Source: DASZUK01 sp035547695
Lineage (GTDB): Bacteria > Actinomycetota > Acidimicrobiia > Acidimicrobiales > RAAP-2
Assembly (NCBI GenBank): GCA_035547695.1
Contig: DASZUK010000004.1
Coordinates: 6,176-70,175 of the forward strand
Length of the DNA: 64,000 bases
Reading direction: 5' to 3'
A model generated the notes under the pieces. That model saw nothing but the letters and a program-made list of their open reading frames with translations, was not told the DNA's origin and made no database searches. Of this stretch, positions 23,615 through 31,535 are shown piece by piece. The number at the start of each line of letters is the position of its first letter. Within the stretch, counting starts at the first letter, position 1. The position numbers and the translations under genes were made by a program.

Positions 23615-25576
23615 GTGGCCGGCACCGCGACGATGCGGCCCGCAGGGGACGTGGCCGCTCGTGGGCCCGGGCCCGACGCCCACCGGACCGGGTCCGGCCG
23701 GCGGCCGTGGGGCGGCTGGAGGGAAGTCGGCGTCGTCGCCTTCTTCGTGGCCGTCGGGGTGTTCGCCTGCTGGCAGGCCGTCGGGACCGGCCACCTCTCC
23801 ACCGCCGTCACCTGTTCCTGCGGAGACCCCGCCCAGGAGCTGTGGTGGCTCGAGTGGTTCCCCTGGGCCGTGGCCCACGGCCACGACCTGTTCCACACCG
23901 ACCTCATGTACGCCGGCGCCGGCGGGGTCAGCGCCCTGGCCAACACCTCCTACCTCCTGCCCGCCGCCGTCCTGTCCCCGGTCACGGTGGCCGCCGGGCC
24001 GATCGCCTCGTTCAACGTCGCCATGGTGCTGTCGGTGGCCCTGTCGTCGTGGGCCATGTACCGGTTCCTGTCCCGGCTGGCCGGCTCCCTGGCCGCCACG
24101 GTGCTGCCGGCCACCCTGTACGGGCTGTCCCCGTTCATGGTCGCCAACCTCCCCCTCGGGCACCTGAACCTGACCATGGCCTGGTACCCGCCGGTGGTGG
24201 CCTCCGTCGCCTACGACACCGTGCTCGGCCGACGACGGTCCCCGGTCCGGCTGGGCGTGGTCCTGGCGGCGGCCACCGTGGCCCAGTTCTTCACCGGCAC
24301 CGAGCTGCTGGCCATGACCGGCATCGGGGCCGTGGTGGGGGTCGCCCTGGGCCTCCTGCTGGCCCCCCGGCGGATCTGGCCGGCCCGGCACCGGGCGCTC
24401 CGGGTCGGCGGCCTCGCCGCCGCCATCGCCGTCCCGGTCCTGGCCTACCCGCTGTGGTACACCCTGTTCGGGCCCCGGCACGTCACCGGGGTCATCTGGC
24501 CGAAGGCGTCCGCGGGCGACCTGGTGTCGTCCCTGGTCGACCAGGGACCGCTGGTGCACCACAGCTATCCCGAGCTGGCCCAGATCGGCTACCGCGGTGC
24601 GGTCGGGTTGCCGGTGGGGTACATCGGGTGGCCGGTACTGGTCTTCCTGTTGGCGTCCGTCTGGCTGTGGTGGCGATCGCGGCTGATCTGGGTGGCCTGC
24701 GGGGTCGGGCTGTGCTTCTGGTGGTTGTCCCTCGGGTCGCGGCACGGCCCGCTCTACCCCTGGAACGGCCTGCGGCACGTGCCGGTGCTCCAGCAGATCC
24801 AGCCGCAGCGGTTCTCGCAGTTCGTCGTCCTCGTCGTCTGCCTGCTGATGGCCGTCGCCCTGGACCGGTGGCGGTCCTGGCTGGTCGCCAGGTGGCGGTC
24901 GTCCGCCGGGGCACCGTCCGGCGCCGTGGTCGCGGCCGTCGGCATCGGCCTGGTGCTGTCGATCGCCGGCTGGTACACCCTTCCGTTCACCGAGGCGTCC
25001 ACACCACCGCCGCAGGCGCTGACCGCCGACCGGGGCCGGTTCGACCCGGCGACACGGCTGCTGCTCATCCCGTACCCGTCCTCGGAGGTCAGCTCCGGCA
25101 TGGGCTGGCAGGCCGAACTGGACATGCCGTTCGCCATCGCCGGCGGGTACGTCGTCGTGCCCGGCCGGAACGGCCACGACGACGCCTGGGTGTCCAAGCC
25201 GGGAGGGGCGCTGCCGGTCCTGGACACCCTGTCCTACGGGTACGGCCGGTCGGTGGTCCCGTCGGCGGCCCAGTTGCGCGCCGTCCGCCAACTGCTGCAG
25301 CGGACCGGGGTGACCAGGGTCATCGTCACCACACAGGGCCGGAACCCGATCTTCGCCGCCACCCTCATGACCGCGGTGATCGGGCGGCCGCCGACGTTCC
25401 ACGACGGGGCCTGGGAGTGGGACCTGGCGTCGACCCCGATGGGCCCCATGGCGCCCCGGTCGACCCTCCGGAGGTGCGCGGCGCAGGTCCGCCTCACCGA
25501 CCTGCAGGCCGGCCTCCGGTGCATCAACTCGGCCGTTGGGCGCTCGGCCGTCAGGGGCTCGGCCGTTGGGCGCTGA
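23615..25576 (+). CDS. Large polytopic membrane protein, possible GT-C glycosyltransferase-like
   Basis: 653 residues with about ten hydrophobic segments between residues 35 and 460, then a soluble C-terminal domain (about 475-620) with a Rossmann-like end (GVTRVIVTTQGRNPIFAATL). The opening loop after the first helix contains GDPAQELWWLEWFPWAVAHG, with acidic residues placed like the catalytic loop of GT-C enzymes such as protein mannosyltransferases. No firm family match. Begins with GTG 23615 after GGAGG. The C-terminus ends in repeated AVGRSAVRGSAVGR from a short DNA repeat and overlaps the convergent MarR gene by 26 bp. Confidence 0.7.
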   Translation: MAGTATMRPAGDVAARGPGPDAHRTGSGRRPWGGWREVGVVAFFVAVGVFACWQAVGTGHLSTAVTCSCGDPAQELWWLEWFPWAVAHGHDLFHTDLMYAGAGGVSALANTSYLLPAAVLSPVTVAAGPIASFNVAMVLSVALSSWAMYRFLSRLAGSLAATVLPATLYGLSPFMVANLPLGHLNLTMAWYPPVVASVAYDTVLGRRRSPVRLGVVLAAATVAQFFTGTELLAMTGIGAVVGVALGLLLAPRRIWPARHRALRVGGLAAAIAVPVLAYPLWYTLFGPRHVTGVIWPKASAGDLVSSLVDQGPLVHHSYPELAQIGYRGAVGLPVGYIGWPVLVFLLASVWLWWRSRLIWVACGVGLCFWWLSLGSRHGPLYPWNGLRHVPVLQQIQPQRFSQFVVLVVCLLMAVALDRWRSWLVARWRSSAGAPSGAVVAAVGIGLVLSIAGWYTLPFTEASTPPPQALTADRGRFDPATRLLLIPYPSSEVSSGMGWQAELDMPFAIAGGYVVVPGRNGHDDAWVSKPGGALPVLDTLSYGYGRSVVPSAAQLRAVRQLLQRTGVTRVIVTTQGRNPIFAATLMTAVIGRPPTFHDGAWEWDLASTPMGPMAPRSTLRRCAAQVRLTDLQAGLRCINSAVGRSAVRGSAVGR

Positions 25577-26093
25577 GCACCGAGTCGGCCGCGGCCACCT
25601 TGGCCAGCAGGTCCCGGAGCCGGCGCTGGTCGGCCGGAGCCAGCCGCAGGAACGCCGGTGGGGTCTCGTCCATCAGCGCCCTCGCCCGGGCCAGCACCTC
25701 GCGGCCCTGGTCGGTGAGCACCACCGTCTTGACCCGCCGGTCGGTCGGGTGGGCGCGACGCTCGGCCAGGCCGTTGGCCTCCAACCCGTCGACCAGCGAG
25801 GTGCAGTAGGACGCGTCGACGTTGAAGTGGTCGGCCAGGTCCCGCATGGACGGCGGCGGCTCCCGGTCCTGGCCCAACCGGCCGACGGTCAGCATGGCCT
25901 TGACCAGGTTCACCGGCAGGCCGACCTGCCGGCAGGCCTCGTGCAGCCGGGTGTGGGCCTCCCCTTCGAGGACGAGGGAGTACACCAGGCGCCAGGCCTC
26001 GGCGGCTTCCGCTCCGGTGTCGGGCGCTCCCGTTTCGGGCACGGCCGCTGACGGTACGGTCAATGGTGGTTCCTTGTCAACTTTCGGATTCAT
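25551..26093 (-). CDS. MarR-family transcriptional regulator
   Basis: 180 residues. The winged helix is clear: PPSMRDLADHFNVDASYCTS (recognition helix), then LVDGLEANGLAERRAHPTDR and VVLTDQGREVLARARALMDE. It diverges from an MFS drug exporter, the usual arrangement in which MarR represses the pump and is released by a ligand. ATG 26093 gives the longest sensible form, but a TTG start about 45 bases downstream, after AAGGAA, would also fit. Confidence 0.88.
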   Translation of the reverse strand: MNPKVDKEPPLTVPSAAVPETGAPDTGAEAAEAWRLVYSLVLEGEAHTRLHEACRQVGLPVNLVKAMLTVGRLGQDREPPPSMRDLADHFNVDASYCTSLVDGLEANGLAERRAHPTDRRVKTVVLTDQGREVLARARALMDETPPAFLRLAPADQRRLRDLLAKVAAADSVLSAQRPSP

Positions 26094-26116
26094 CAAAGGT
26101 AGAGGATAGTCGATAT

Positions 26117-26146
26117 TTGACAACTTCAAAGTGTTCTTCGTAGCCT
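26117..26146 (+). promoter_or_regulatory. Promoter of the MFS exporter with embedded inverted repeat
   Basis: TTGACA (26117-26122), 18-bp spacer, TAGCCT (26141-26146), then 8 nt to ATG 26155, so the transcript is essentially leaderless. The spacer starts with ACTT-CA-AAGT (26123-26132), a small inverted repeat suited to MarR binding between the -35 and -10 boxes. Confidence 0.6.
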
Positions 26147-26154
26147 GAGGACCC

Positions 26155-27774
26155 ATGAGCGAGACGACCCCCGCCGCCCGCCCCGGCCGCTCTGCCCGCC
26201 CCGGCCGCTCTGCCGACCGCCCCGCCGCCCGCCCCGCCGACCGCCCCATCCTGGCCCCGGCGGCGTCGACCGAGAACCCGTTGAAGGACCCGGTGCTCCG
26301 CCGGCTGTCCATGGTGGTGATCCTCGGGGCGATCATGTCCATCCTGGACACCACCATCGTCAACGTCGCCATCGAGACGTTGAGCCGCGACTTCCACACG
26401 TCGCTGTCCACCATCCAGTGGGTCATCACCGGGTACCTGCTGGCCCTGGCCATCGTCATCCCCATGTCCGGCTGGATGGTGGAGCGGTTCGGGGCCAAGC
26501 GGATGTGGATGATCTCCCTCGGGCTGTTCACCGTCGGCTCCGCGCTGTGCGGGCTGTCGTGGTCGGCCAGCAGCATGATCGTCTTCCGCATCCTGCAGGG
26601 GCTGGGCGGCGGCATGATCATGCCGGTCGGCCAGACCATCCTGGCCCGGGCGGCCGGGCCGCAGCGGATGGGCCGGGTGATGTCCGTCCTGGGGGTGCCC
26701 ACCCTGATCGCCCCGGTGCTGGGCCCGGTGCTGGGCGGCCTGATCGTGGACAACACCACCTGGCGGTGGATCTTCTTCGTCAACGTCCCCATCGGGGCCG
26801 TCGCCCTGCTGCTGTCCGCCCGGTTCCTGGTCCACGACCCCACCCACGACGCCGGCCGGTTCGACTTCGTGGGCGTCGCCCTGCTGTCCCCCGGCCTGGC
26901 CGCCCTGGTGTACGGGCTGTCCGAAGCCGGCGGCGGCAGCGGGTTCGGCGGCACCACCGTCGTCGTGCCCCTGGTGATCGGGGCGGTGCTGTGCGCCGCC
27001 TTCGTGGCCCACGCCCTGCGGATCGACCGGCCGCTGCTGGACATGCGGCTGTTCAGGGACCGCAGCTTCTCCATGGCCAACCTGGCCACCTTCGTGTTCG
27101 GGGCCGTGCTGTACGGCGGCATGTTCCTGTTGCCGCTCTACTACCAACTGGTCCGGGGGGAGAGCGCCCTGATGGCCGGCCTGCTGATGGCCCCCCAGGG
27201 CCTCGGGGCCGCCCTGACCATGCCGTGGGGCGGCCGCATGACCGACCGGATCGGGGCCGGCAAGGTGGTGCCCATCGGCATGGTGGTGGTGCTGCTGGGC
27301 ACCCTGGCCTACACCCAGGTGGGGGCGGACACCGGGTACGGCTGGCTGGCCCTCGCCCTGTTCGTCCGGGGGCTCGGGATGGGGTGGGTGATGATGCCGG
27401 TGATGGCCGCGGCGTACGTCAACCTGACCCATGCCACCGTGCCCCGGGCCACTACCGTCATCAACATCCTGATGCGCGTGGGGGGCTCCCTCGGCACCGC
27501 CCTGGTCGCCGTGGTCCTCCAGCGCCAGATCGCCGACCGCCTGCCCAGCTTCGCCGGCATCCTGGGCTCGGCGCCGTCGTCCGGCAACGCCAAGCTGCCC
27601 GAACCGGTGGCCGCCAAGCTGGCCGGCTCGTTCGGGTACTCCTTCTGGATCGTCATCGCCATCACCGCGGTCGGCCTGGTGGCGGCTCTGGTGCTGCCGA
27701 AGGGTCGGCCGGCCCCGGCCGGCGCGCCGGGCGGCGGCGAGGGGGCCACGGTGGCGGCCCCCCTGGCGGACTGA
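26155..27774 (+). CDS. MFS transporter, DHA2 (14-helix) drug exporter family
   Basis: 539 residues. After a repetitive Arg/Pro/Ala leader of about 40 residues, the first helix carries SILDTTIVNVAIETLS, the motif D1 of EmrB/QacA proteins. GWMVERFGAKRMW is the loop 2-3 motif A, and GPVLGGLIVDNTTWRWIFFVN is motif C of drug/proton antiporters. Fourteen segments can be counted. It probably exports toxic or hydrophobic compounds with proton exchange. Control by the divergent MarR regulator is expected. Confidence 0.9.
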   Translation: MSETTPAARPGRSARPGRSADRPAARPADRPILAPAASTENPLKDPVLRRLSMVVILGAIMSILDTTIVNVAIETLSRDFHTSLSTIQWVITGYLLALAIVIPMSGWMVERFGAKRMWMISLGLFTVGSALCGLSWSASSMIVFRILQGLGGGMIMPVGQTILARAAGPQRMGRVMSVLGVPTLIAPVLGPVLGGLIVDNTTWRWIFFVNVPIGAVALLLSARFLVHDPTHDAGRFDFVGVALLSPGLAALVYGLSEAGGGSGFGGTTVVVPLVIGAVLCAAFVAHALRIDRPLLDMRLFRDRSFSMANLATFVFGAVLYGGMFLLPLYYQLVRGESALMAGLLMAPQGLGAALTMPWGGRMTDRIGAGKVVPIGMVVVLLGTLAYTQVGADTGYGWLALALFVRGLGMGWVMMPVMAAAYVNLTHATVPRATTVINILMRVGGSLGTALVAVVLQRQIADRLPSFAGILGSAPSSGNAKLPEPVAAKLAGSFGYSFWIVIAITAVGLVAALVLPKGRPAPAGAPGGGEGATVAAPLAD

Positions 27775-28111
27775 CAGCCGCGCCGGCCGGGGACCGCGCC
27801 GTTGTGCGGCCCGTCCCCACCGGCTAGGGTCGCATCGGTTTTCCGCCGGGCCTGCCCGGATGCGACGGTGACCGTTCCACGATCGGGGGTTCCTTGCGGC
27901 GAGCGGGCCCCGGGGAGCCGGCAGGCTGCCGGCCCCGGGGCCGCCGCCGCTCCACAGACTCGGAGCCCAGGGTCCTCGAACCAGGGCCCTCGAACCGGAA
28001 GTACATGAAAATCACTGGAACATCGCGTGCTTAAAAAAGTCTTCGCGAAACCTCAGCGTTTTCCTATGAAACTCCGAACTGATCCCCAGGTTTCCCTGGA
28101 AGCCTGGAGGC
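27775..28111. other. Intergenic region with a very stable hairpin and short repeats
   Basis: 337 bp without a convincing gene. It holds a 16-bp GC stem with a 2-nt bulge (27906-27942), a 14-bp direct repeat built on TCCTCGAACC / CCCTCGAACC (about 27971-27999), and then an AT-richer stretch (28005-28080) that probably carries the promoter of the following operon. No known riboswitch was recognised. Confidence 0.5.
27906..27942. terminator. Strong GC hairpin after the MFS gene
   Basis: GGCCCCGGGG plus CCGGCA pairs with TGCCGG plus CCCCGGGGCC, interrupted by an AG bulge and closed by a 3-nt loop. It is well placed to end MFS transcription before the next operon, although it lacks a U-tract and lies about 130 bp after the stop. 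Confidence 0.5.
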
Positions 28112-28747
28112 GTGGAACGGCATCCAGGCACCTTGTGGCTGGTCCGGCACGGCGAGAGCACTTGGAACGCGCTGGGGCTGGTGCAGGGCCAGAAGGCGGA
28201 GCCGGAGCTGACCCCACGGGGTAGGGACCAGGCCGAAGCGGTCGCCCGGGCCCTGTCGTCGTCGCTGGCCGGCCGATCGCTGCGGGCGGTGTACTCCAGC
28301 GACCTCCGGCGGGCCGTCCAGACCGCGGCGCCGGTCACCGCCGCCCTGGGCCTGGCCGCCGTGGCCGACCCTCGGCTGCGGGAGCGCAGTTTCGGCGACG
28401 TCGAGGGGCTGCCGTCTAGGCTGTTGGGCACGCAGCACTCCGGGTTCGACGGCGAGCGGGTGGTCGACGCCGACGCGTCGCCGCCCGGTGGGGAGTCGAT
28501 CCGGGACCTGGTGGGACGGACGGCCGGCTTCGTGGAGGATGTCCTGGTCGGCGTCGGTGCCGGCGAGGTCGACGACGGGACGGGCGGTGACGTGGTGCTG
28601 GTGGTCCATGGCGGGGTGGTCCGGGCGCTGCTGGCCTGGCTCGACGGGGTCGAACCGGACCGCATGGCCTGGGGCGCGGTCGGGAACGGGCTGGTCGTGG
28701 GCCGGCCGTTGGCCGCCACCCGCCGGGCATCGATGTCGGCCGCCTGA
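28112..28747 (+). CDS. Histidine phosphatase family protein (phosphoglycerate mutase-like)
   Basis: 211 residues. The phospho-His motif LVRHGEST is at residues 10-17, the second arginine region SSDLRRAVQTA follows, ERSFGDVEG carries the conserved acidic residue, and VVHGGVVRALL supplies the second catalytic His. Members remove phosphate from sugars, acids or nucleotides. It is 27 bp from the phosphosulfolactate synthase gene, so it could take the place of ComB (phosphosulfolactate phosphatase); that role is inference. The start is GTG 28112; GGAGG is unusually close, so efficiency may be low. Confidence 0.85.
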   Translation: MERHPGTLWLVRHGESTWNALGLVQGQKAEPELTPRGRDQAEAVARALSSSLAGRSLRAVYSSDLRRAVQTAAPVTAALGLAAVADPRLRERSFGDVEGLPSRLLGTQHSGFDGERVVDADASPPGGESIRDLVGRTAGFVEDVLVGVGAGEVDDGTGGDVVLVVHGGVVRALLAWLDGVEPDRMAWGAVGNGLVVGRPLAATRRASMSAA

Positions 28748-28774
28748 GCGGCCGAGGCGCGAAAGGAAGCGTGC

Positions 28775-29551
28775 ATGAACCACAGCGCTCTGCAGTTGCC
28801 GCAGCGGGCCGTCAAGCCCCGACGGGTGGGGGTGACCATGGTGGTGGACGGCGGCCTGCCGCTGGGCACCCTGCGCGACATCGTGGCCAGCGCCGGGGAG
28901 TACCTGGACTTCGTCAAGTTCGGCTGGGGCACCGCGGTGGTGTCCTGCCAACTGGCCGACAAGGTGGCGCTGCTGCAGGACAGCGGCATCGCCTACTACT
29001 TCGGCGGCACCCTGTTCGAGAAGCACGTCCTCCAGGGCCGCTTCGAGGAGTTCCGGGCCCTCTGCCACGAGTTCTCCTGCAGCCACGTCGAGGTGTCCAA
29101 CGGCACCGTCGACATGTCCAACCAGGAGAAGGCCGGCTACGTCCGGAAGCTGTCCGACGAGTTCACCGTGGTCTCCGAGGTGGGGTTCAAGGACTCGACA
29201 CGGTCCGAGAAGCTGATGCCGAAGCGCTGGATCGAGTACATCCGGGAGGACCTGGAGGCCGGCGCCGCCCTGGTCACCCTGGAGTCCCGGGAGAGCGGCC
29301 GGTCCGGCATCTGCCGGCCCAACGGCGAGCTCCGGTTCGGCCTCATCGAGGAGCTGCTGGGCGGCGAGGTGCCGACGGACCGCCTGATGTTCGAGGCCCC
29401 CACCAACACCCTGCAGGCCTACTTCGTCAGCCGGGTCGGCTACGACGTCAACCTGGGCAACGTGCCGCCCACCGGGGTCATCAGCCTGGAGACCCTGCGG
29501 CTCGGGCTGCGGGCGGACACCCTGACCGAGTTCGAAGAGCCGCGCCGGTGA
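28775..29551 (+). CDS. Phosphosulfolactate synthase (ComA family)
   Basis: 258 residues. Family hallmarks appear in order: VKFGWGT (47-53), YFGGTLFE (75-82), VEVSNG (105-110), SEVG (134-137), ESRESG (170-175), EAPT (207-210), DVNLGN (224-229) and ETLRLGLR (239-246). ComA joins sulfite to phosphoenolpyruvate giving (R)-2-phospho-3-sulfolactate, the first step of archaeal coenzyme M synthesis, and bacterial homologues serve sulfolactate formation. One deviation: the usual Lys after SEVG is Phe here, with Lys139 next to it. The stop overlaps the VOC start (GTGA), and the gene sits in an operon with a phosphatase, an acyl-AMP ligase and two acyltransferases, unlike coenzyme M gene clusters. Confidence 0.88.
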   Translation: MNHSALQLPQRAVKPRRVGVTMVVDGGLPLGTLRDIVASAGEYLDFVKFGWGTAVVSCQLADKVALLQDSGIAYYFGGTLFEKHVLQGRFEEFRALCHEFSCSHVEVSNGTVDMSNQEKAGYVRKLSDEFTVVSEVGFKDSTRSEKLMPKRWIEYIREDLEAGAALVTLESRESGRSGICRPNGELRFGLIEELLGGEVPTDRLMFEAPTNTLQAYFVSRVGYDVNLGNVPPTGVISLETLRLGLRADTLTEFEEPRR

Positions 29552-29961
29552 GGGAGCAGGGCGACGCCTTCCACCTGGCCGTCCCCGCCTTCGACCTGCG
29601 GGCGACCCAGCACTTCTACGTGGACCTGCTCGGCTGCAAGCTGGCCCGGACCTACGACGACCGGATCACCGTCGACTTCTTCGGCGACCAACTGGTCTGC
29701 CACCTGACCGACCCCGGCCCGGACTGGAAGCCGGGCGGCCCCCTGTCCCTGTACCCGCGGCACTTCGGGGTGACCTTCCGCCGGGCCGACGACTTCGACG
29801 CCCTGTACGACCTGGTCCAGCTCCGGAAGGTGCCGATGTTCCGCGACGTCGCCGTCCGGTTCGACGGCACCGCCGAGGTGCACCGCACCTTCGTCCTCCG
29901 GGACCCCTCGGACAACCTGGTCGAGTTCAAGCACTACCGCGACCCCCGGATGATGTACTGA
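29548..29961 (+). CDS. VOC (glyoxalase/dioxygenase) superfamily protein
   Basis: 137 residues from GTG 29548, which overlaps the ComA stop. The start FHLAVPAFDLRATQHFYVDL with an early His, DFFGDQLVCHL, HFGVTFR and the ending RDPSDNLVEFKHY (Glu) are typical of vicinal-oxygen-chelate metalloenzymes. It may act as a lyase, isomerase or dioxygenase on the product of the ComA step; nothing in the sequence shows which. The next gene begins 2 bp after its stop. Confidence 0.8.
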   Translation: MREQGDAFHLAVPAFDLRATQHFYVDLLGCKLARTYDDRITVDFFGDQLVCHLTDPGPDWKPGGPLSLYPRHFGVTFRRADDFDALYDLVQLRKVPMFRDVAVRFDGTAEVHRTFVLRDPSDNLVEFKHYRDPRMMY

Positions 29962-29963
29962 CC

Positions 29964-31535
29964 GTGCCGTCCGTTCCCGACCTCCATCGACCGGCCGGCC
30001 CCCGGACCACCCCGTTCGGCACCCAGTTGGCCGAGCTGATCTGGGTGCGGTCGCTGACCGGGACCGACCACCCCTTCGTCGAGCACATCCGCACCGGTCG
30101 GTCGGTCACCTTCGGGGCCCTCCGCCGGGCCACCAGCCGGTGGGCCCTGCTGCTCGAAGATCTCGGCGTCGGCCTGGGGGACACCGTCGGCATCGCGGTG
30201 TCCGACCCGGTGGACTTCGCCATGGTGTTCCTCGGCACCATGGCGGCCGGCCGGGTGGCCGCCCCGCTGGACCCGTCGGCTCCGGACGCCGAGCTGGAGA
30301 TCGTCTGCGGCCGGGTGCGACCGGCCGTGGTGCTGAGCGACCGCCCCGTTCCCGGCGGCACCGGGTTCGACTGGGTGGTGCTCCGTCCGGGGTCGTTCGA
30401 GCTCCCCGACCCCGATCCGTCCACCGCCCCGGCCCTGCCGCCGGCGCTCGGCGCCTCCGCCGGCAGCGGTTGGGTGGCCGCCGCCCGTCCCGGCGCCGGG
30501 GGACTGGTCCTCTCCACCTCCGGCACCACCGGCGCGCCGAAGCTGATCCGGCTGGACGAGCGGCAGTTGCTGCACACCGCCGGCTCCATCGCCGGCCACC
30601 ACCACCTGTCGGTGGCCGACCGCGGGTTCAGCCCGTTGCCGCTGTTCCACATCAACGGCGAGGTGGTCGGCCTGCTCGCCGCGCTGGTCGCCGGCTCCAC
30701 CCTGGTGCTCGACGACAAATTCCACCGCACCCGGTTCTGGGAGCTGATGGCGGCGCACCGGATCACGTGGGTCAACGCGGTGCCGGCCATCATCGCCCGG
30801 TTGGCCCCGCTGCGGGACGGGGAGACGGTGCCGGCGGACGTCCGGTTCGTCCGCTCCGCCTCCGCCCCCCTGTCGGCGGTGACCCTGCAGCGGTTCGAGG
30901 ACGCCACCGGCCTGCCGGTGATCGAGACCTACGGCATGACCGAGGCCGGCAGCCAGATCACCGCCAACCCGCTGCACGGGCCGCGCAAGCCCGGCTCGGT
31001 CGGCATGCCGGTCGGCGTCGACCTCCGGGTCGTGGGCGACCGGGTGCAGATCCGGGGCCCCGGCGTCATCACCGCCTACGCCGGCCACGGCTACGAGGAC
31101 CGCGTGGACCCGGACGGTTGGCTGGACACCGGCGATCTGGGGCACCTGGACGACGACGGGTACCTTTTCCTCGTGGGCCGGGCCGACGACGTCATCAACC
31201 GGGGCGGGGAGAAGATCCTGCCCCGCGAGGTGGAGGACGTCATCCTGGCCGACCCCGACGTGCGCGCCGTGGTGGTCGTGGGCTGGGACCACCAGGTGCT
31301 GGGCCGGGTGCCGGTGGCCTTCCTGGTCGCCGAGGGGGTCGCCGGCGACGGCGACCGGCAGCGGGCGGAGGCCATCGTCGGCCGGCTGCAGGACCGGTGC
31401 GCCAGCGACCTGTCCCGACCGAAGCGCCCCGTGGCCTTCCACGTGGTCGAGCGGTTGCCGGCCGGGACCAACGGCAAGATCCGCCGGTCCCAGGTCGGGC
31501 AGGACGCGGCGATCTACAGCCTGCTGGTCAGTTGA
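29964..31535 (+). CDS. AMP-dependent acyl-CoA synthetase/ligase
   Basis: 523 residues. ANL-superfamily motifs: LSTSGTTGAPKLIRL (P-loop), TYGMTEAGSQI (A5), GWLDTGDLGHLDDDGYLF (A7), GRADDVINRGGEKILPREVE (A8) and the catalytic Lys in TNGKIRR near the C-terminus. It activates an organic acid as acyl-adenylate and normally transfers it to CoA. Fifth position in the ComA operon; it may activate either a fatty acid or a sulfonated acid for the following acyltransferases (inference). The GTG start is 2 bp after the VOC stop. Confidence 0.9.
   Translation: MPSVPDLHRPAGPRTTPFGTQLAELIWVRSLTGTDHPFVEHIRTGRSVTFGALRRATSRWALLLEDLGVGLGDTVGIAVSDPVDFAMVFLGTMAAGRVAAPLDPSAPDAELEIVCGRVRPAVVLSDRPVPGGTGFDWVVLRPGSFELPDPDPSTAPALPPALGASAGSGWVAAARPGAGGLVLSTSGTTGAPKLIRLDERQLLHTAGSIAGHHHLSVADRGFSPLPLFHINGEVVGLLAALVAGSTLVLDDKFHRTRFWELMAAHRITWVNAVPAIIARLAPLRDGETVPADVRFVRSASAPLSAVTLQRFEDATGLPVIETYGMTEAGSQITANPLHGPRKPGSVGMPVGVDLRVVGDRVQIRGPGVITAYAGHGYEDRVDPDGWLDTGDLGHLDDDGYLFLVGRADDVINRGGEKILPREVEDVILADPDVRAVVVVGWDHQVLGRVPVAFLVAEGVAGDGDRQRAEAIVGRLQDRCASDLSRPKRPVAFHVVERLPAGTNGKIRRSQVGQDAAIYSLLVS

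Noticed and set aside
28027..28224. 65-codon ORF starting before the histidine phosphatase
   Set aside because: Out of frame with the conserved LVRHGEST product and without similarity.
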